A DNA stretch of 41,193 bases from Mageeibacillus sp. UBA5439 (GTDB taxonomy: Bacteria > Bacillota > Clostridia > Saccharofermentanales > DTU023), in contig DIRJ01000005.1 of NCBI GenBank assembly GCA_002427505.1, forward strand, positions 924 through 42,116, written 5' to 3'. Under the pieces are notes generated by a model. It made no database searches, was not told the origin of the DNA, and worked only from the letters and a program-made list of their open reading frames with translations. A program made the position numbers and the translations under genes. Positions 15,774 through 23,412 of this stretch are shown here, one piece after another (position 1 is the stretch's first letter; each line of letters begins with the position of its first letter).

Positions 15774-15802
15774 TTGCAATATGTCCCTTGATACTTTATA
15801 CT
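15774..15802 (+). promoter_or_regulatory. Promoter of the S10 ribosomal protein cluster
   Basis: TTGCAA (15774-15779) and TATACT (15797-15802) are spaced by exactly 17 bases, a strong sigma-A-type promoter. Transcription should begin near 15809, leaving a leader of about 265 bases before rpsJ. Confidence 0.8.
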
Positions 15803-15808
15803 TCCCTT

Positions 15809-16072
15809 TGTGCCTTTTTGCATGGACGTTTCCGTCTGTGCATAAACAGGCTAGCGAAGAAGACGGAGATTGCTTTCCAGTTCGCTGCGGATTGGAGAGG
15901 TAACTTCGTTAGAGCAGTCCGGCCTGATCCGGACGATGATCACGCGGCGGCTATGCACCCAGCGTAAGCGCCAAGCACTTCGACTGGGTTTTAACATGAA
16001 AGTGTTAGACACACCCGAGTCGATAGTGATTAACAAAAAAAGTGATTAAAACGTAGCCATAGGAGGAAAAAA
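15809..16072 (+). ncRNA. Structured 5' leader of the S10 operon (candidate autoregulatory RNA)
   Basis: This gene-free stretch holds several hairpins. P1 is 15820-15841, a 9-bp stem with two G-U pairs and a TTTC loop. P2 is 15853-15886 (AGCGAA with TTCGCT). P3 is 15917-15934 (GTCCGG with CCGGAC). P4 is 15957-15992 and looks like a terminator. GTGCATA (15838-15844) can also pair with TATGCAC (15952-15958), enclosing P2 and P3 but excluding P1 and nibbling P4. Such competing helices suggest feedback by a ribosomal protein, for example L4 as in E. coli S10, or transcription attenuation. A repeated AGTGATTAA (16025-16033 and 16041-16049) follows before the rpsJ SD. No known leader family is recognised. 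Confidence 0.6.
15957..15992 (+). terminator. Attenuator-like hairpin in the S10 leader
   Basis: ACCCAG-CG-AAG (15957-15968, with a bulged T) pairs with CTT-CG-CTGGGT (15978-15989, with a bulged A), followed by a short T run (15989-15992). The T run is short for a full terminator, consistent with conditional use. Confidence 0.45.
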
Positions 16073-16384
16073 ATGGCAGTTAAGCAAACCATTAGAATTC
16101 GATTAAAAGCTTTCGACCACCGCATTCTTGATGAGAGTGCTGAACGTATTGTTGAAACAGCTAAGAACACAGGTGCAAGCGTATCAGGTCCGATACCTTT
16201 GCCGACGGAAAAGGACATCATTACAATTCTGCGCTCGCCCCACGTCAATAAAGATTCACGTGAGCAGTTTGAGGTCCGTACACATAAGCGCCTGATAGAT
16301 ATCCTCACGCCAACACAGCGGACAATTGAATCTCTGATGAGACTGGAAATGCCCGCAGGCGTAAGCATCGAGATCAAACTATAA
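16073..16384 (+). CDS. rpsJ: 30S ribosomal protein S10
   Basis: A 103-residue 30S head protein, also a NusG-linked antitermination factor (NusE). The start MAVKQTIRIRLKAFDHRIL, SGPIPLPTE and THKRLIDI segments and length are typical. AGGAGG (16061-16066) precedes the ATG. It is the first gene after the structured leader. The usual str genes (rpsL, rpsG, fusA, tuf) are not directly upstream; an ABC-F gene on the other strand is there instead. Confidence 0.99.
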   Translation: MAVKQTIRIRLKAFDHRILDESAERIVETAKNTGASVSGPIPLPTEKDIITILRSPHVNKDSREQFEVRTHKRLIDILTPTQRTIESLMRLEMPAGVSIEIKL

Positions 16385-16441
16385 CAATTATTGGTCAATG
16401 TTCACCCTAGATGTGAACCAATAACCAGGAGGTAATAGAAG

Positions 16442-17071
16442 ATGGCAAAATTCATGCTCGGCCGCAAAGCTGGTATGACACAAGTTTTTGATGAAAAAGG
16501 GGATTCCGTTCCCGTAACCGTCATTGCCTGTGGACCACTCAAGGTCATACAGAACAAGACAGTAGAAAAAGACGGCTATGCAGCTATACGCGTTGGCTAT
16601 GAAGATTACAAGAAAGCAAGGCGCCCACTCAGCGGCCAGTTTGCAAAAGTAGAAGTAGCACCAATGCGCTATATCCGCGAGTTTACCGCAGATGCAGGCG
16701 AAGAGTTTGAAGCAGGGCAAGAGGTAAATGTTGCTGACATGTTTGCTGAAGGCGACTTTGTAGATATTTCAGGTATTTCCAAAGGTAAAGGTTTTCAGGG
16801 CTCAATCAAGCGCCACGGCATGTCACGCGGCCCCATGGCCCACGGTTCAAAATATCATCGCAGCTCAGGCTCCATGGGTTCATCGGCAACTCCGGGCAAA
16901 GTTTTCAAGGGTAAGAAATTGCCCGGTCAGATGGGCAATAAGCGTGTGACAGTACAGAACCTTCAGGTAGTACAGGTTGACGGAGAGCGTCATATCCTGG
17001 TAGTACGCGGTTCAGTGCCCGGTCCCAAGCGCGGTCTGCTGGAAATCAAGACAAGCGTTAAGGGAAAGTAG
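16442..17071 (+). CDS. rplC: 50S ribosomal protein L3
   Basis: A 209-residue early-assembly 50S protein whose loop reaches the peptidyl-transferase centre. MLGRKAGMTQVFDEKGDSVPVTVI at the start and the central GTGKGFQG-like (SKGKGFQGSIKRHG) and KLPGQMGNKRVTVQNL segments are typical, and length is normal. GGAGG (16427-16431) precedes the ATG. Second gene of the S10 operon. Confidence 0.99.
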   Translation: MAKFMLGRKAGMTQVFDEKGDSVPVTVIACGPLKVIQNKTVEKDGYAAIRVGYEDYKKARRPLSGQFAKVEVAPMRYIREFTADAGEEFEAGQEVNVADMFAEGDFVDISGISKGKGFQGSIKRHGMSRGPMAHGSKYHRSSGSMGSSATPGKVFKGKKLPGQMGNKRVTVQNLQVVQVDGERHILVVRGSVPGPKRGLLEIKTSVKGK

Positions 17072-17087
17072 ACGGAGGAACTGATAA

Positions 17088-17711
17088 ATGCAAGTTAATG
17101 TATTAAATATTAAAGGCGATGTTGTTGATACTATCGAAGTATCTGATAATGTCTTCGCGATCGAGCCCAACCTGGATGCCGTGTATCGGGTCATGCTTGC
17201 GCAGCAGGCTAACCGTCGACAGGGTACCAGCAAAGCTAAAGGGCGCGCTGAAGTTAGAGGCGGCGGCAGAAAACCCTATCGTCAGAAGGGAACAGGACGT
17301 GCCCGTCACGGTTCTAACCGTTCTCCTATTTTTGTCGGTGGTGGTGTGACTTTCGGCCCGACTCCACGTTCGTACAGAACGCGCTTGCCGAAAAAACTAA
17401 GACGCCTTGCAATGCGTTCGCTTTTGTCCGACAAGGCCGCTAATCAAAAATTGGTGGTACTGGACTCTTTGGACATGGAAACACATAAAACTCGCGAAAT
17501 GGTTGGGATTCTGAAAAATGTCGGTGTTGAATCATCAGCACTGATTGTTACCAGCGGCAGCAATATGGAAGTAATGCGTTCAGCACGCAACATTCCCAAT
17601 GTTTGTACTGCGGGCGTAAATGCCTTTTCCGTGCTCGATCTTCTGAATTCCGATTTACTTATCGTCACACGCGAAGCTCTTGGTACAATCGAGGAGGTAT
17701 ACGCATCATGA
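17088..17711 (+). CDS. rplD: 50S ribosomal protein L4
   Basis: A 207-residue 50S protein lining the exit tunnel. The long basic loop with GGGRKPYRQKGTGRARHG is diagnostic. In E. coli L4 represses its own S10 operon by binding the leader RNA, which makes it a natural candidate ligand for the leader at 15809-16072 (inference). GGAGG (17073-17077) precedes the ATG. The stop overlaps the rplW start (ATGA). Confidence 0.99.
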   Translation: MQVNVLNIKGDVVDTIEVSDNVFAIEPNLDAVYRVMLAQQANRRQGTSKAKGRAEVRGGGRKPYRQKGTGRARHGSNRSPIFVGGGVTFGPTPRSYRTRLPKKLRRLAMRSLLSDKAANQKLVVLDSLDMETHKTREMVGILKNVGVESSALIVTSGSNMEVMRSARNIPNVCTAGVNAFSVLDLLNSDLLIVTREALGTIEEVYAS

Positions 17712-18064
17712 AGAATCCACACGATATTATTATCCGCCCCGTCATCACTGAACAGAGCATGATGGAAGCTGCCTACGGCAAATATACTTTTGAAGTTGAC
17801 CGCCGGGCCAGCAAGACTGAAATTAGACAAGCAGTTGAAGTGCTTTTTGATGTCAAGGTTACAGGAGTTAATACAATTAATCTGCGCGGCAAAGAACGTC
17901 GTGTCGGATCCGGAAGAAAAGGTATGACTTCAGCCCGTAAAAAAGCAATTATAAGCATAGATACCGATCCTGTAGCTGAAAGTTATCAGACAGCAGGTGG
18001 TAAAACAAGCAGCAGGTCGAAGAAATATAAAACTTCGATTGAAGAATTCGGGTTCGGCCAATAA
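17708..18064 (+). CDS. rplW: 50S ribosomal protein L23
   Basis: A 118-residue tunnel-exit protein and docking site for trigger factor and SRP. ATG 17708 is chosen: it overlaps the rplD stop as ATGA, has GGAGG (17692-17696) upstream, and gives the canonical N-terminus MKNPHDIIIRPVITE. The frame stays open further upstream inside rplD, but that is not family sequence. About 18 extra residues (Ser/Lys-rich then SIEEFGFGQ) extend beyond the usual length of 95-100. Confidence 0.98.
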   Translation: MKNPHDIIIRPVITEQSMMEAAYGKYTFEVDRRASKTEIRQAVEVLFDVKVTGVNTINLRGKERRVGSGRKGMTSARKKAIISIDTDPVAESYQTAGGKTSSRSKKYKTSIEEFGFGQ

Positions 18065-18093
18065 GCCGTTCAAGCGAAAGAAGGAGAATTATA

Positions 18094-18927
18094 ATGGCAA
18101 AAAGTTATAGACCGACTTCACCCGCGAGAAGGCAGATGACCAGAGCTGACTATTCTGATTTAACAGTAAAAAAAGCTCCGGAGAAAAGTTTGCTTCAAAC
18201 GCAGCAGAAGTCCAGTGGCCGAAACAACTACGGCAGAATTACGGTTCGTCATCGTGGTGGCGGAAACCGCAGAAAATACAGACAGATCGATTGGAAGCGT
18301 ATCAAAGACGATATTCCGGCACGTGTAAAGGCCATTGAGTATGACCCGAACCGTTCAGCATTCATTGCTTTGCTTTATTATGCAGATGGTGAAAAGTCCT
18401 ACATCTTAGCTCCTGACGGGCTCAAGGCCGGTGACACTGTTATGTCTGGCCAGGAAGTAGAGATTGCTCTGGGTAATACACTGCCTTTGAGTTCAATTCC
18501 CGTAGGTACGCAAGTTCATAATATTGAAATGCATCCCGGCAAGGGCGGACAACTTGTTCGATCCGCCGGCTCATCTGCGCAGCTGCTCGCCAAAGAAGGC
18601 CGTTACGTTACTTTGCGTCTGCCTTCTACAGAAGTTCGCCTGGTACCGAAGGAATGCCGCGCAACAATCGGCACCGTCAGTAATTTTGAAAACAGCATTG
18701 TTACTATCGGAAAAGCCGGACGCAAACGTCACATGGGCAGAAGACCGCATGTTCGCGGTTCTGTCATGAACCCGGTTGACCACCCGCATGGCGGCGGTGA
18801 AGGCAAGGCTCCTATCGGTATGCCCAGCCCTGTCACTCCTTGGGGTAAGCCAACCCGTGGCTACAAGACGCGTAAACGTAACAAGAAATCCAATGAGATG
18901 ATCGTCAGAAGCAGACGTAAGAAGTAA
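18094..18927 (+). CDS. rplB: 50S ribosomal protein L2
   Basis: A 277-residue 50S protein needed for subunit joining and peptidyl-transferase function. RVKAIEYDPNRSAFIAL and the C-terminal MNPVDHPHGGGEGKAPIG, which carries the conserved histidine, are present. Length is standard. AAGGAG (18081-18086) precedes the ATG. Confidence 0.99.
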   Translation: MAKSYRPTSPARRQMTRADYSDLTVKKAPEKSLLQTQQKSSGRNNYGRITVRHRGGGNRRKYRQIDWKRIKDDIPARVKAIEYDPNRSAFIALLYYADGEKSYILAPDGLKAGDTVMSGQEVEIALGNTLPLSSIPVGTQVHNIEMHPGKGGQLVRSAGSSAQLLAKEGRYVTLRLPSTEVRLVPKECRATIGTVSNFENSIVTIGKAGRKRHMGRRPHVRGSVMNPVDHPHGGGEGKAPIGMPSPVTPWGKPTRGYKTRKRNKKSNEMIVRSRRKK

Positions 18928-18939
18928 GGAGGATAAAGA

Positions 18940-19221
18940 ATGAGTCGTTCTACAAAAAAGGGCTTCTATGTTGAAGAAGCACTGATGAAGCGAATAGTAG
19001 CAATGAACGAAAAGAATGAGCACCGTGTCGTCAGGACATGGTCCAGAGCCTCCACGATCTTCCCTGAGATGGTTGGCCACACAATCGCAGTTCATGACGG
19101 CAGAAAGCATGTGCCGATCTATATTACTGAAGAAATGGTCGGTCATAAATTAGGTGAGTTCGCTCCCACGCGAACATTCAGGGGACATGCATCGTCTGAA
19201 CGACGCGCAATTGTCCGCTGA
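18940..19221 (+). CDS. rpsS: 30S ribosomal protein S19
   Basis: A 93-residue 30S head protein. MSRSTKKGFYVEEALMKRI, TWSRASTIFPEMVGHTIAVH and LGEFAPTRTFRGH are typical. AAGGAGG (18926-18932) precedes the ATG. Length is normal and no anomaly is seen. Confidence 0.99.
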   Translation: MSRSTKKGFYVEEALMKRIVAMNEKNEHRVVRTWSRASTIFPEMVGHTIAVHDGRKHVPIYITEEMVGHKLGEFAPTRTFRGHASSERRAIVR

Positions 19222-19245
19222 TCGCAGTGAGGAGGGAGAATATAT

Positions 19246-19731
19246 ATGTCAAGAAAAGTAATGAGTAAAGTTGAATTAGAAGAGCGCCGCGAAGAACTCA
19301 TAGCTGCACATAAAGCAGAGACCAGACGCAACCAGAAAGCACCGGTCCTCAGCAAAAAGGAACGCAAATATCTGGGTATTGGCGGTGATGAAGGCCGCGC
19401 TACAGTTCGACATTTGCGCATGAATTCAAAAAAGGTAAATCTGCTAACGAGTCTTATCCGCGGAAAATCCTTGCAGGACGCACTGGCCATAGTAGAATAT
19501 TCCTCAAATGCTGCGGCGGAACCTATTAAAAAATTGCTCAATTCAGCCACAGCCAACGCTGTCAATAACAACGGTTTAAATCCTGAACGTTTATATGTCG
19601 CGGAGATCAATGCGACTGAAGGTCCTACTCTGAAGCGGATCCGTCCACGCGCCAAAGGTGCAGCTTCCTGGATTTTGAAACGCAGCAGTCATATTAACGT
19701 TGTCCTGAGAGAAAGCGAAGAGGAGGCATAG
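19246..19731 (+). CDS. rplV: 50S ribosomal protein L22 with N-terminal extension
   Basis: A 161-residue tunnel-wall protein. Family sequence begins near residue 52 (ATVRHLRMNSKKVNLLTSLIRGK) and runs through the beta-hairpin ending KRIRPRAKGAASWILKRSSHINVVL. Typical L22 is about 110 residues. The first roughly 50 are charged, with Lys/Arg/Glu-rich helix-like sequence. The extension is probably real: GAGGAGGGAG (19229-19238) sits at the right distance from this ATG, and no SD lies near the later in-frame ATG at the domain start. The stop lies one base before the rpsC start. Confidence 0.97.
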   Translation: MSRKVMSKVELEERREELIAAHKAETRRNQKAPVLSKKERKYLGIGGDEGRATVRHLRMNSKKVNLLTSLIRGKSLQDALAIVEYSSNAAAEPIKKLLNSATANAVNNNGLNPERLYVAEINATEGPTLKRIRPRAKGAASWILKRSSHINVVLRESEEEA

Positions 19732-19732
19732 T

Positions 19733-20416
19733 ATGGGCCAGAAAGTTAATCCGCATGGTTTACGTGTAGGAGTTATTAAAGACTGGGATTCACGCTGGTA
19801 TGCGGATAAGAAAAACTTTTCCCGTTACCTGGTTGAAGATAAAAAGATTCGCGATTTAGTGTTCGCTGAGACCTCACGTGCCGGTGTTTCCCGGATCGAG
19901 ATTGAGCGTGAAGGTGATGACAAGACAGTAGTTACTATTACTACAGGAAAACCTGGCATCATTATCGGTCGCCAGGGCGCTGAAATTGAAAAACTAAAGA
20001 AAAAGCTGACAAAGCAGTTCGGCAGCGAATTCTATATAAACGTAAAAGAAGTACGTAATGTAGATGTCGAAGCTCAATTAGTGGCTGAAGGCATTGCCCG
20101 TCAACTGGAAGCAAGAACTTCCTTTAGACGCGCCATGAAGCAAGCAATGGGCCGTGCCACAAAGAACGGAGCCAAAGGTATTAAAACCATGGTCTCCGGT
20201 CGTCTGGGCGGAGCTGAAATCGCCCGTTCCGAACAGTACCATGAAGGTACAATCCCCCTGCATACTCTGCGCGCAGACATTGATTACGGTTTCGCGGAGG
20301 CTCACACAGCCTACGGTCTGATCGGTGTAAAAGTGTGGATTTATAAGGGTGAAGTCCTTCCGGTGAAGAAAACACAAGCAGCTCAAGAAGGAGGCACACC
20401 CGATGTTAATGCCTAA
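19733..20416 (+). CDS. rpsC: 30S ribosomal protein S3
   Basis: A 227-residue protein at the mRNA entry channel. MGQKVNPHGLRVGVIKDWDSRWYA at the start, the KH-domain GxxG loop in KPGIIIGRQGAEIE, and the C-terminal GVKVWIYKGEVL are typical. Its SD (GAGGAGG, 19720-19726) is inside rplV. The last 14 bases overlap rplP. Confidence 0.99.
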   Translation: MGQKVNPHGLRVGVIKDWDSRWYADKKNFSRYLVEDKKIRDLVFAETSRAGVSRIEIEREGDDKTVVTITTGKPGIIIGRQGAEIEKLKKKLTKQFGSEFYINVKEVRNVDVEAQLVAEGIARQLEARTSFRRAMKQAMGRATKNGAKGIKTMVSGRLGGAEIARSEQYHEGTIPLHTLRADIDYGFAEAHTAYGLIGVKVWIYKGEVLPVKKTQAAQEGGTPDVNA

Positions 20417-20969
20417 GCGTACGAAATATAGAAAACAACATCGCGGCCGCATGAAGGGCAAAGCAACCCGCGGCAACAAAGTTACTTACGGGCAGTATGG
20501 CCTGATGGCGACTGAACCCTGCTGGATTACCGGTAACCAGATTGAAGCAGCACGTATTGCCATCAATCGTTATTTCCGTCGTGGCGGTACCGTGTGGATC
20601 AAGATATTCCCTGACAAACCGGTCACGGCGAAACCTGCAGAAACCCGCATGGGTAAAGGTAAGGGTGCTCCGGAATATTGGGTTGCTGTAGTTAAACCGG
20701 GCCGCGTGCTTTTCGAAGTAGCCGGTATCTCAGAAGCTGATGCTCGTGAGGCCTTGCGCCTGGCTGCACATAAACTGCCATGCAAGACCAAGTTTGTTGA
20801 AAGTGAACGCGAATTTAGTGAAGAAGAGATCGCGAAGTTTGCTGAAGTTCAGGTCCTTGATATTCCTGATGAAATGATGTCTGAGGATGAAATTGTCGAG
20901 CCAGGCGACAGCGATGAAGCTGCTGGTGATATGGAAGGCAAGGAGGTTGAAGCAGATGAAGGCAACTGA
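20403..20969 (+). CDS. rplP: 50S ribosomal protein L16 with acidic C-terminal tail
   Basis: A 188-residue protein of the A-site region of the 50S. The core MLMPKRTKYRKQHRGRMKG through LAAHKLPCKTKFV is canonical and ends near residue 130-135. About 50 more residues follow, strongly acidic (EEEIAKF, DIPDEMMSEDEI, GDSDEAAGDMEGKEVEADEGN), unusual for a very basic rRNA-binding protein. AAGGAGG (20389-20395) within rpsC precedes the ATG. The tail codons contain the rpmC SD and overlap rpmC by 14 bases, as rpsC overlaps rplP by 14. Confidence 0.97.
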   Translation: MLMPKRTKYRKQHRGRMKGKATRGNKVTYGQYGLMATEPCWITGNQIEAARIAINRYFRRGGTVWIKIFPDKPVTAKPAETRMGKGKGAPEYWVAVVKPGRVLFEVAGISEADAREALRLAAHKLPCKTKFVESEREFSEEEIAKFAEVQVLDIPDEMMSEDEIVEPGDSDEAAGDMEGKEVEADEGN

Positions 20970-21165
20970 TTTAAGAAAAAAGAGCCACACGGAGCTGGAA
21001 GAAGAATTGAATGAACTCAAAGAAGAGTTGTTTAAACTGCGCTTTCAACATGCTACTAATCAGCTGGCAAATCCTTTGCAGTTGAAGTATGTAAAGCGTG
21101 ATATCGCCCGGGTTAAAACCGTAATGCGCCAGCAGGAACTTAGTGATGGAGGAATGAAGGCATGA
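20956..21165 (+). CDS. rpmC: 50S ribosomal protein L29
   Basis: A 69-residue helical protein near the tunnel exit. ATG 20956 follows AGGAGG (20941-20946) by 9 bases and gives the canonical start MKATDLRKKSHTELEEEL; LKEELFKLRFQHATNQL and VKRDIARVKTV are also typical. The frame is open upstream to 20887 within rplP, but that part is not L29. ATGA overlap with rpsQ. Confidence 0.98.
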   Translation: MKATDLRKKSHTELEEELNELKEELFKLRFQHATNQLANPLQLKYVKRDIARVKTVMRQQELSDGGMKA

Positions 21166-21419
21166 GTGAGCGCAATGATCGCAAACAAAGAGAAGGCGTA
21201 GTGGTCAGCGACAAAATGGATAAGACAATTACTGTCGAAGTTACCCAGCATGTCCGCCACCCTCTTTATAAAAAATATTCGAAGCAGTCTTACAAGCTCA
21301 AAGCTCATGATGAAAACAATGAGTGCCAGATCGGCGACCGGGTACGTGTTATGGAAACACGTCCGCTCTCCAAAAGCAAACGTTGGCGCCTAGTTGAAAT
21401 CATTGAGAAGGCCAAGTAA
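21162..21419 (+). CDS. rpsQ: 30S ribosomal protein S17
   Basis: An 85-residue OB-fold primary 16S-binding protein. REGVVVSDKMDKTITVEV, HPLYKKY and GDRVRVMETRPLSKSKRWRLVE are typical. GGAGG (21149-21153) inside rpmC precedes the ATG, which overlaps the rpmC stop by four bases. Confidence 0.99.
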   Translation: MSERNDRKQREGVVVSDKMDKTITVEVTQHVRHPLYKKYSKQSYKLKAHDENNECQIGDRVRVMETRPLSKSKRWRLVEIIEKAK

Positions 21420-21441
21420 GAGCGTGTTGGAGGACTAGATT

Positions 21442-21810
21442 ATGATTCAAGTACAAAGTAGGTTGAAGTCCGCTGATAATACCGGCGCCAGAAGCCTGAT
21501 GTGTATAAAAGTATTAGGTGGCAGCGGCAGACGTTACGCCAACGTTGGGGATGTTATTGTCTGCTCTGTTAAAGAAGCTATTCCGGGCGGGGTTGTTAAG
21601 AAGGGCGATGTAGTTAAAGCAGTAGTTGTCCGCTCCAAATCCGGAGTAAGACGCAACGATGGTTCAGTAATACGTTTTGATGAGAATGCAGCGGTTATTT
21701 TGAAAGATGACGGCAACCCTCAGGGAACGCGTATCTTCGGACCGATCGCCCGCGAGCTGAGAGCTAAGAAATATATGAAGATTCTGTCTCTCGCCCCGGA
21801 AGTTTTATAG
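21442..21810 (+). CDS. rplN: 50S ribosomal protein L14
   Basis: A 122-residue protein at the subunit interface. MIQVQSRLKSADNTGARSLMCIKVLGGS and IFGPIARELRAKKYMKILSLAPEVL are canonical and the length is exact. GGAGG (21429-21433) precedes the ATG. Confidence 0.99.
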   Translation: MIQVQSRLKSADNTGARSLMCIKVLGGSGRRYANVGDVIVCSVKEAIPGGVVKKGDVVKAVVVRSKSGVRRNDGSVIRFDENAAVILKDDGNPQGTRIFGPIARELRAKKYMKILSLAPEVL

Positions 21811-21819
21811 GAGGGCAAG

Positions 21820-22164
21820 ATGGCTAATAAAGTTCATGTAAAAACTAACGATCGTGTTTATGTGCTGACCGGTAAAGATGCTGGCAAATCAGGCAAAGTC
21901 ATTGCAGTGTATCCTGCGACCGGACGTATCCTGGTAGAGGGCGTCAATATGGGAACACGTCATGTGAAACCCCGCAGCAGCACACAGCAGGGCGGACTTA
22001 TTAATCAGGAGCTTCCGATTCATGCTTCCAATGTGATGCTGGTTTGCAGTGAGTGCAAGCGTCCCTCAAAGACCGGCGTCAGATTCCTTGACAATGGTGA
22101 TAAAGTTCGTTTTTGCAAATCATGCGGAGAACAGATTTCTGTCATCCGTTCGGCGAAGAAATAA
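21820..22164 (+). CDS. rplX: 50S ribosomal protein L24
   Basis: A 114-residue assembly initiator with a KOW motif (VYVLTGKDAGKSGKVI). The C-terminal half carries two Cys-x2-Cys pairs (CSEC and CKSC), which could form a zinc ribbon as in many bacterial L24 proteins. GGAGGG (21810-21815) precedes the ATG. Confidence 0.99.
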   Translation: MANKVHVKTNDRVYVLTGKDAGKSGKVIAVYPATGRILVEGVNMGTRHVKPRSSTQQGGLINQELPIHASNVMLVCSECKRPSKTGVRFLDNGDKVRFCKSCGEQISVIRSAKK

Positions 22165-22172
22165 GGTGAGCT

Positions 22173-22712
22173 ATGAATAGAGTACAAGAAAGATATAACG
22201 AGGAAATCGTTCCGGCACTTATAAAGAAATTCGATTATAGCTCGGTCATGCAAGTGCCCAAGCTAAGCAAAATTGTCTTGAATATGGGTGTTGGTGATGC
22301 GAAAGAAGACTCTAAAGCTATCGACAATGCAATTGAAGATTTGACAACAATAGCAGGTCAGAAAGCGGTAGTAACCTATGCAAAGAAATCCATCGCGAAC
22401 TTTAAGCTACGTGCAGGTATGCCTATCGGCGCCAAAGTAACTTTACGCGGTGACCGCATGTACTACTTCTTTGATAAGCTCATTAGTGTAGCTCTGCCAA
22501 GAGTCCGTGACTTCCGCGGGATCAACCCGAACTCATTTGACGGCCATGGTAATTTTACTCTGGGCGCACGCGAGCAGTTGATCTTCCCCGAGATAGATTA
22601 CGACAGTATTGATAAAATCAGAGGTTTGGACATTGTCATCGTTACAACTGCTGAAACTGATGAAGAAGGCAAAGCCTTGCTTGAAGCACTGGGCATGCCG
22701 TTCCGCAAATAG
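22173..22712 (+). CDS. rplE: 50S ribosomal protein L5
   Basis: A 179-residue protein of the 5S RNP and central protuberance. MQVPKLSKIVLNMGVGDA, GQKAVVTYAKKSIANFKLR and RDFRGINPNSFDGHGNFTLG are typical. AAGGTGAG (22162-22169) precedes the ATG, 8 bases after the rplX stop. Confidence 0.99.
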   Translation: MNRVQERYNEEIVPALIKKFDYSSVMQVPKLSKIVLNMGVGDAKEDSKAIDNAIEDLTTIAGQKAVVTYAKKSIANFKLRAGMPIGAKVTLRGDRMYYFFDKLISVALPRVRDFRGINPNSFDGHGNFTLGAREQLIFPEIDYDSIDKIRGLDIVIVTTAETDEEGKALLEALGMPFRK

Positions 22713-22725
22713 GAGAAAATAAGAT

Positions 22726-22911
22726 ATGGCGAAAAAATCACAAATAGTCAGAGCTCAAAAGCCGCAAAAATACAGTACTCGTGAACACAATCGCTGTCAG
22801 CTTTGCGGACGCCCTCATGCCTACATGAGAAAATTTGGTGTCTGCCGTCTTTGCTTCCGTGAACTGGCTTATAAGGGCCAGGTTCCCGGTGTACGCAAAG
22901 CCAGCTGGTAA
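22726..22911 (+). CDS. rpsN: 30S ribosomal protein S14 type Z (zinc-binding)
   Basis: A 61-residue short S14 with two CxxC pairs (CQLC and CRLC), the zinc-containing form usual in Firmicutes. The ending VPGVRKASW is invariant in the family. AGGAG (22711-22715) precedes the ATG. No zinc-free paralogue is in the window. Confidence 0.99.
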   Translation: MAKKSQIVRAQKPQKYSTREHNRCQLCGRPHAYMRKFGVCRLCFRELAYKGQVPGVRKASW

Positions 22912-22925
22912 GGAGGAGTAAGTCT

Positions 22926-23321
22926 ATGCAAAGTACTGATACTGTAGCTGATATGTTGACACGCATCCGCAATGCCGGACGTGCTGGTCATAAGTCCTGC
23001 GATATTCCTGCATCTAAACTGAAGAAAGCTATAGCTGATATTTTGGTTGAGGAAGGTTATATCGAGAAAGTTGAATACAAGGCCGATAATGTGCAGGGAG
23101 TTTTAACTACAACTCTGCGTTATCACGGCTCCAAACCCGTTATTATGGGTATACGCCGCATTTCAAAACCCGGTCTGCGTGTATATGCAGACGCTGCCAA
23201 TTTGCCACGCGTTCAAAATGGCTTAGGTATTGCAGTTATTTCCACCTCTCAGGGTGTCATGACTGATCGCAATGCCCGTCGCGCCGGTATTGGCGGTGAA
23301 GTTTTGGCTTACGTTTGGTAA
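22926..23321 (+). CDS. rpsH: 30S ribosomal protein S8
   Basis: A 131-residue central-domain 16S-binding protein. TVADMLTRIRNAGRAGH, RRISKPGLRVYA and the C-terminal GVMTDRNARRAGIGGEVLAYVW are typical. AAGGAGGAG (22911-22919) precedes the ATG. In E. coli S8 represses the spc operon; here hairpins occur immediately downstream of its gene (23339-23387). Confidence 0.99.
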   Translation: MQSTDTVADMLTRIRNAGRAGHKSCDIPASKLKKAIADILVEEGYIEKVEYKADNVQGVLTTTLRYHGSKPVIMGIRRISKPGLRVYADAANLPRVQNGLGIAVISTSQGVMTDRNARRAGIGGEVLAYVW

Positions 23322-23338
23322 GACCGGCAAGGTTTGAT

Positions 23339-23387
23339 AACTCCGTACAGGAGTTCAGAATAATACTCTGAAAAGGGTCAGAGACCC
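23339..23387 (+). other. Hairpins in the rpsH-rplF spacer
   Basis: The 91-base gap holds AACTCC/GGAGTT (23339-23344 with 23350-23355). Next are two overlapping alternatives: CTCTGA/TCAGAG (23366-23371 with 23378-23383), or GGGTC/GACCC (23375-23379 with 23383-23387). The latter two cannot form together. No T tract follows, so these are not terminators. They may be a translational control or RNA-processing site. Confidence 0.5.
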
Positions 23388-23412
23388 CCAATCTTAAGAG
23401 CAGGAGGACAGT

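Noticed and set aside
16025..16049. Direct repeat AGTGATTAA twice before rpsJ
   Set aside because: Nine-base AT-rich repeats can occur by chance in an AT-rich gap, and no partner or symmetry supports a site; recorded only within the leader description.
18571..19146. 191-codon minus-strand frame across rplB and rpsS
   Set aside because: It crosses two ribosomal genes in antisense with no recognisable domain; treated as a shadow frame.
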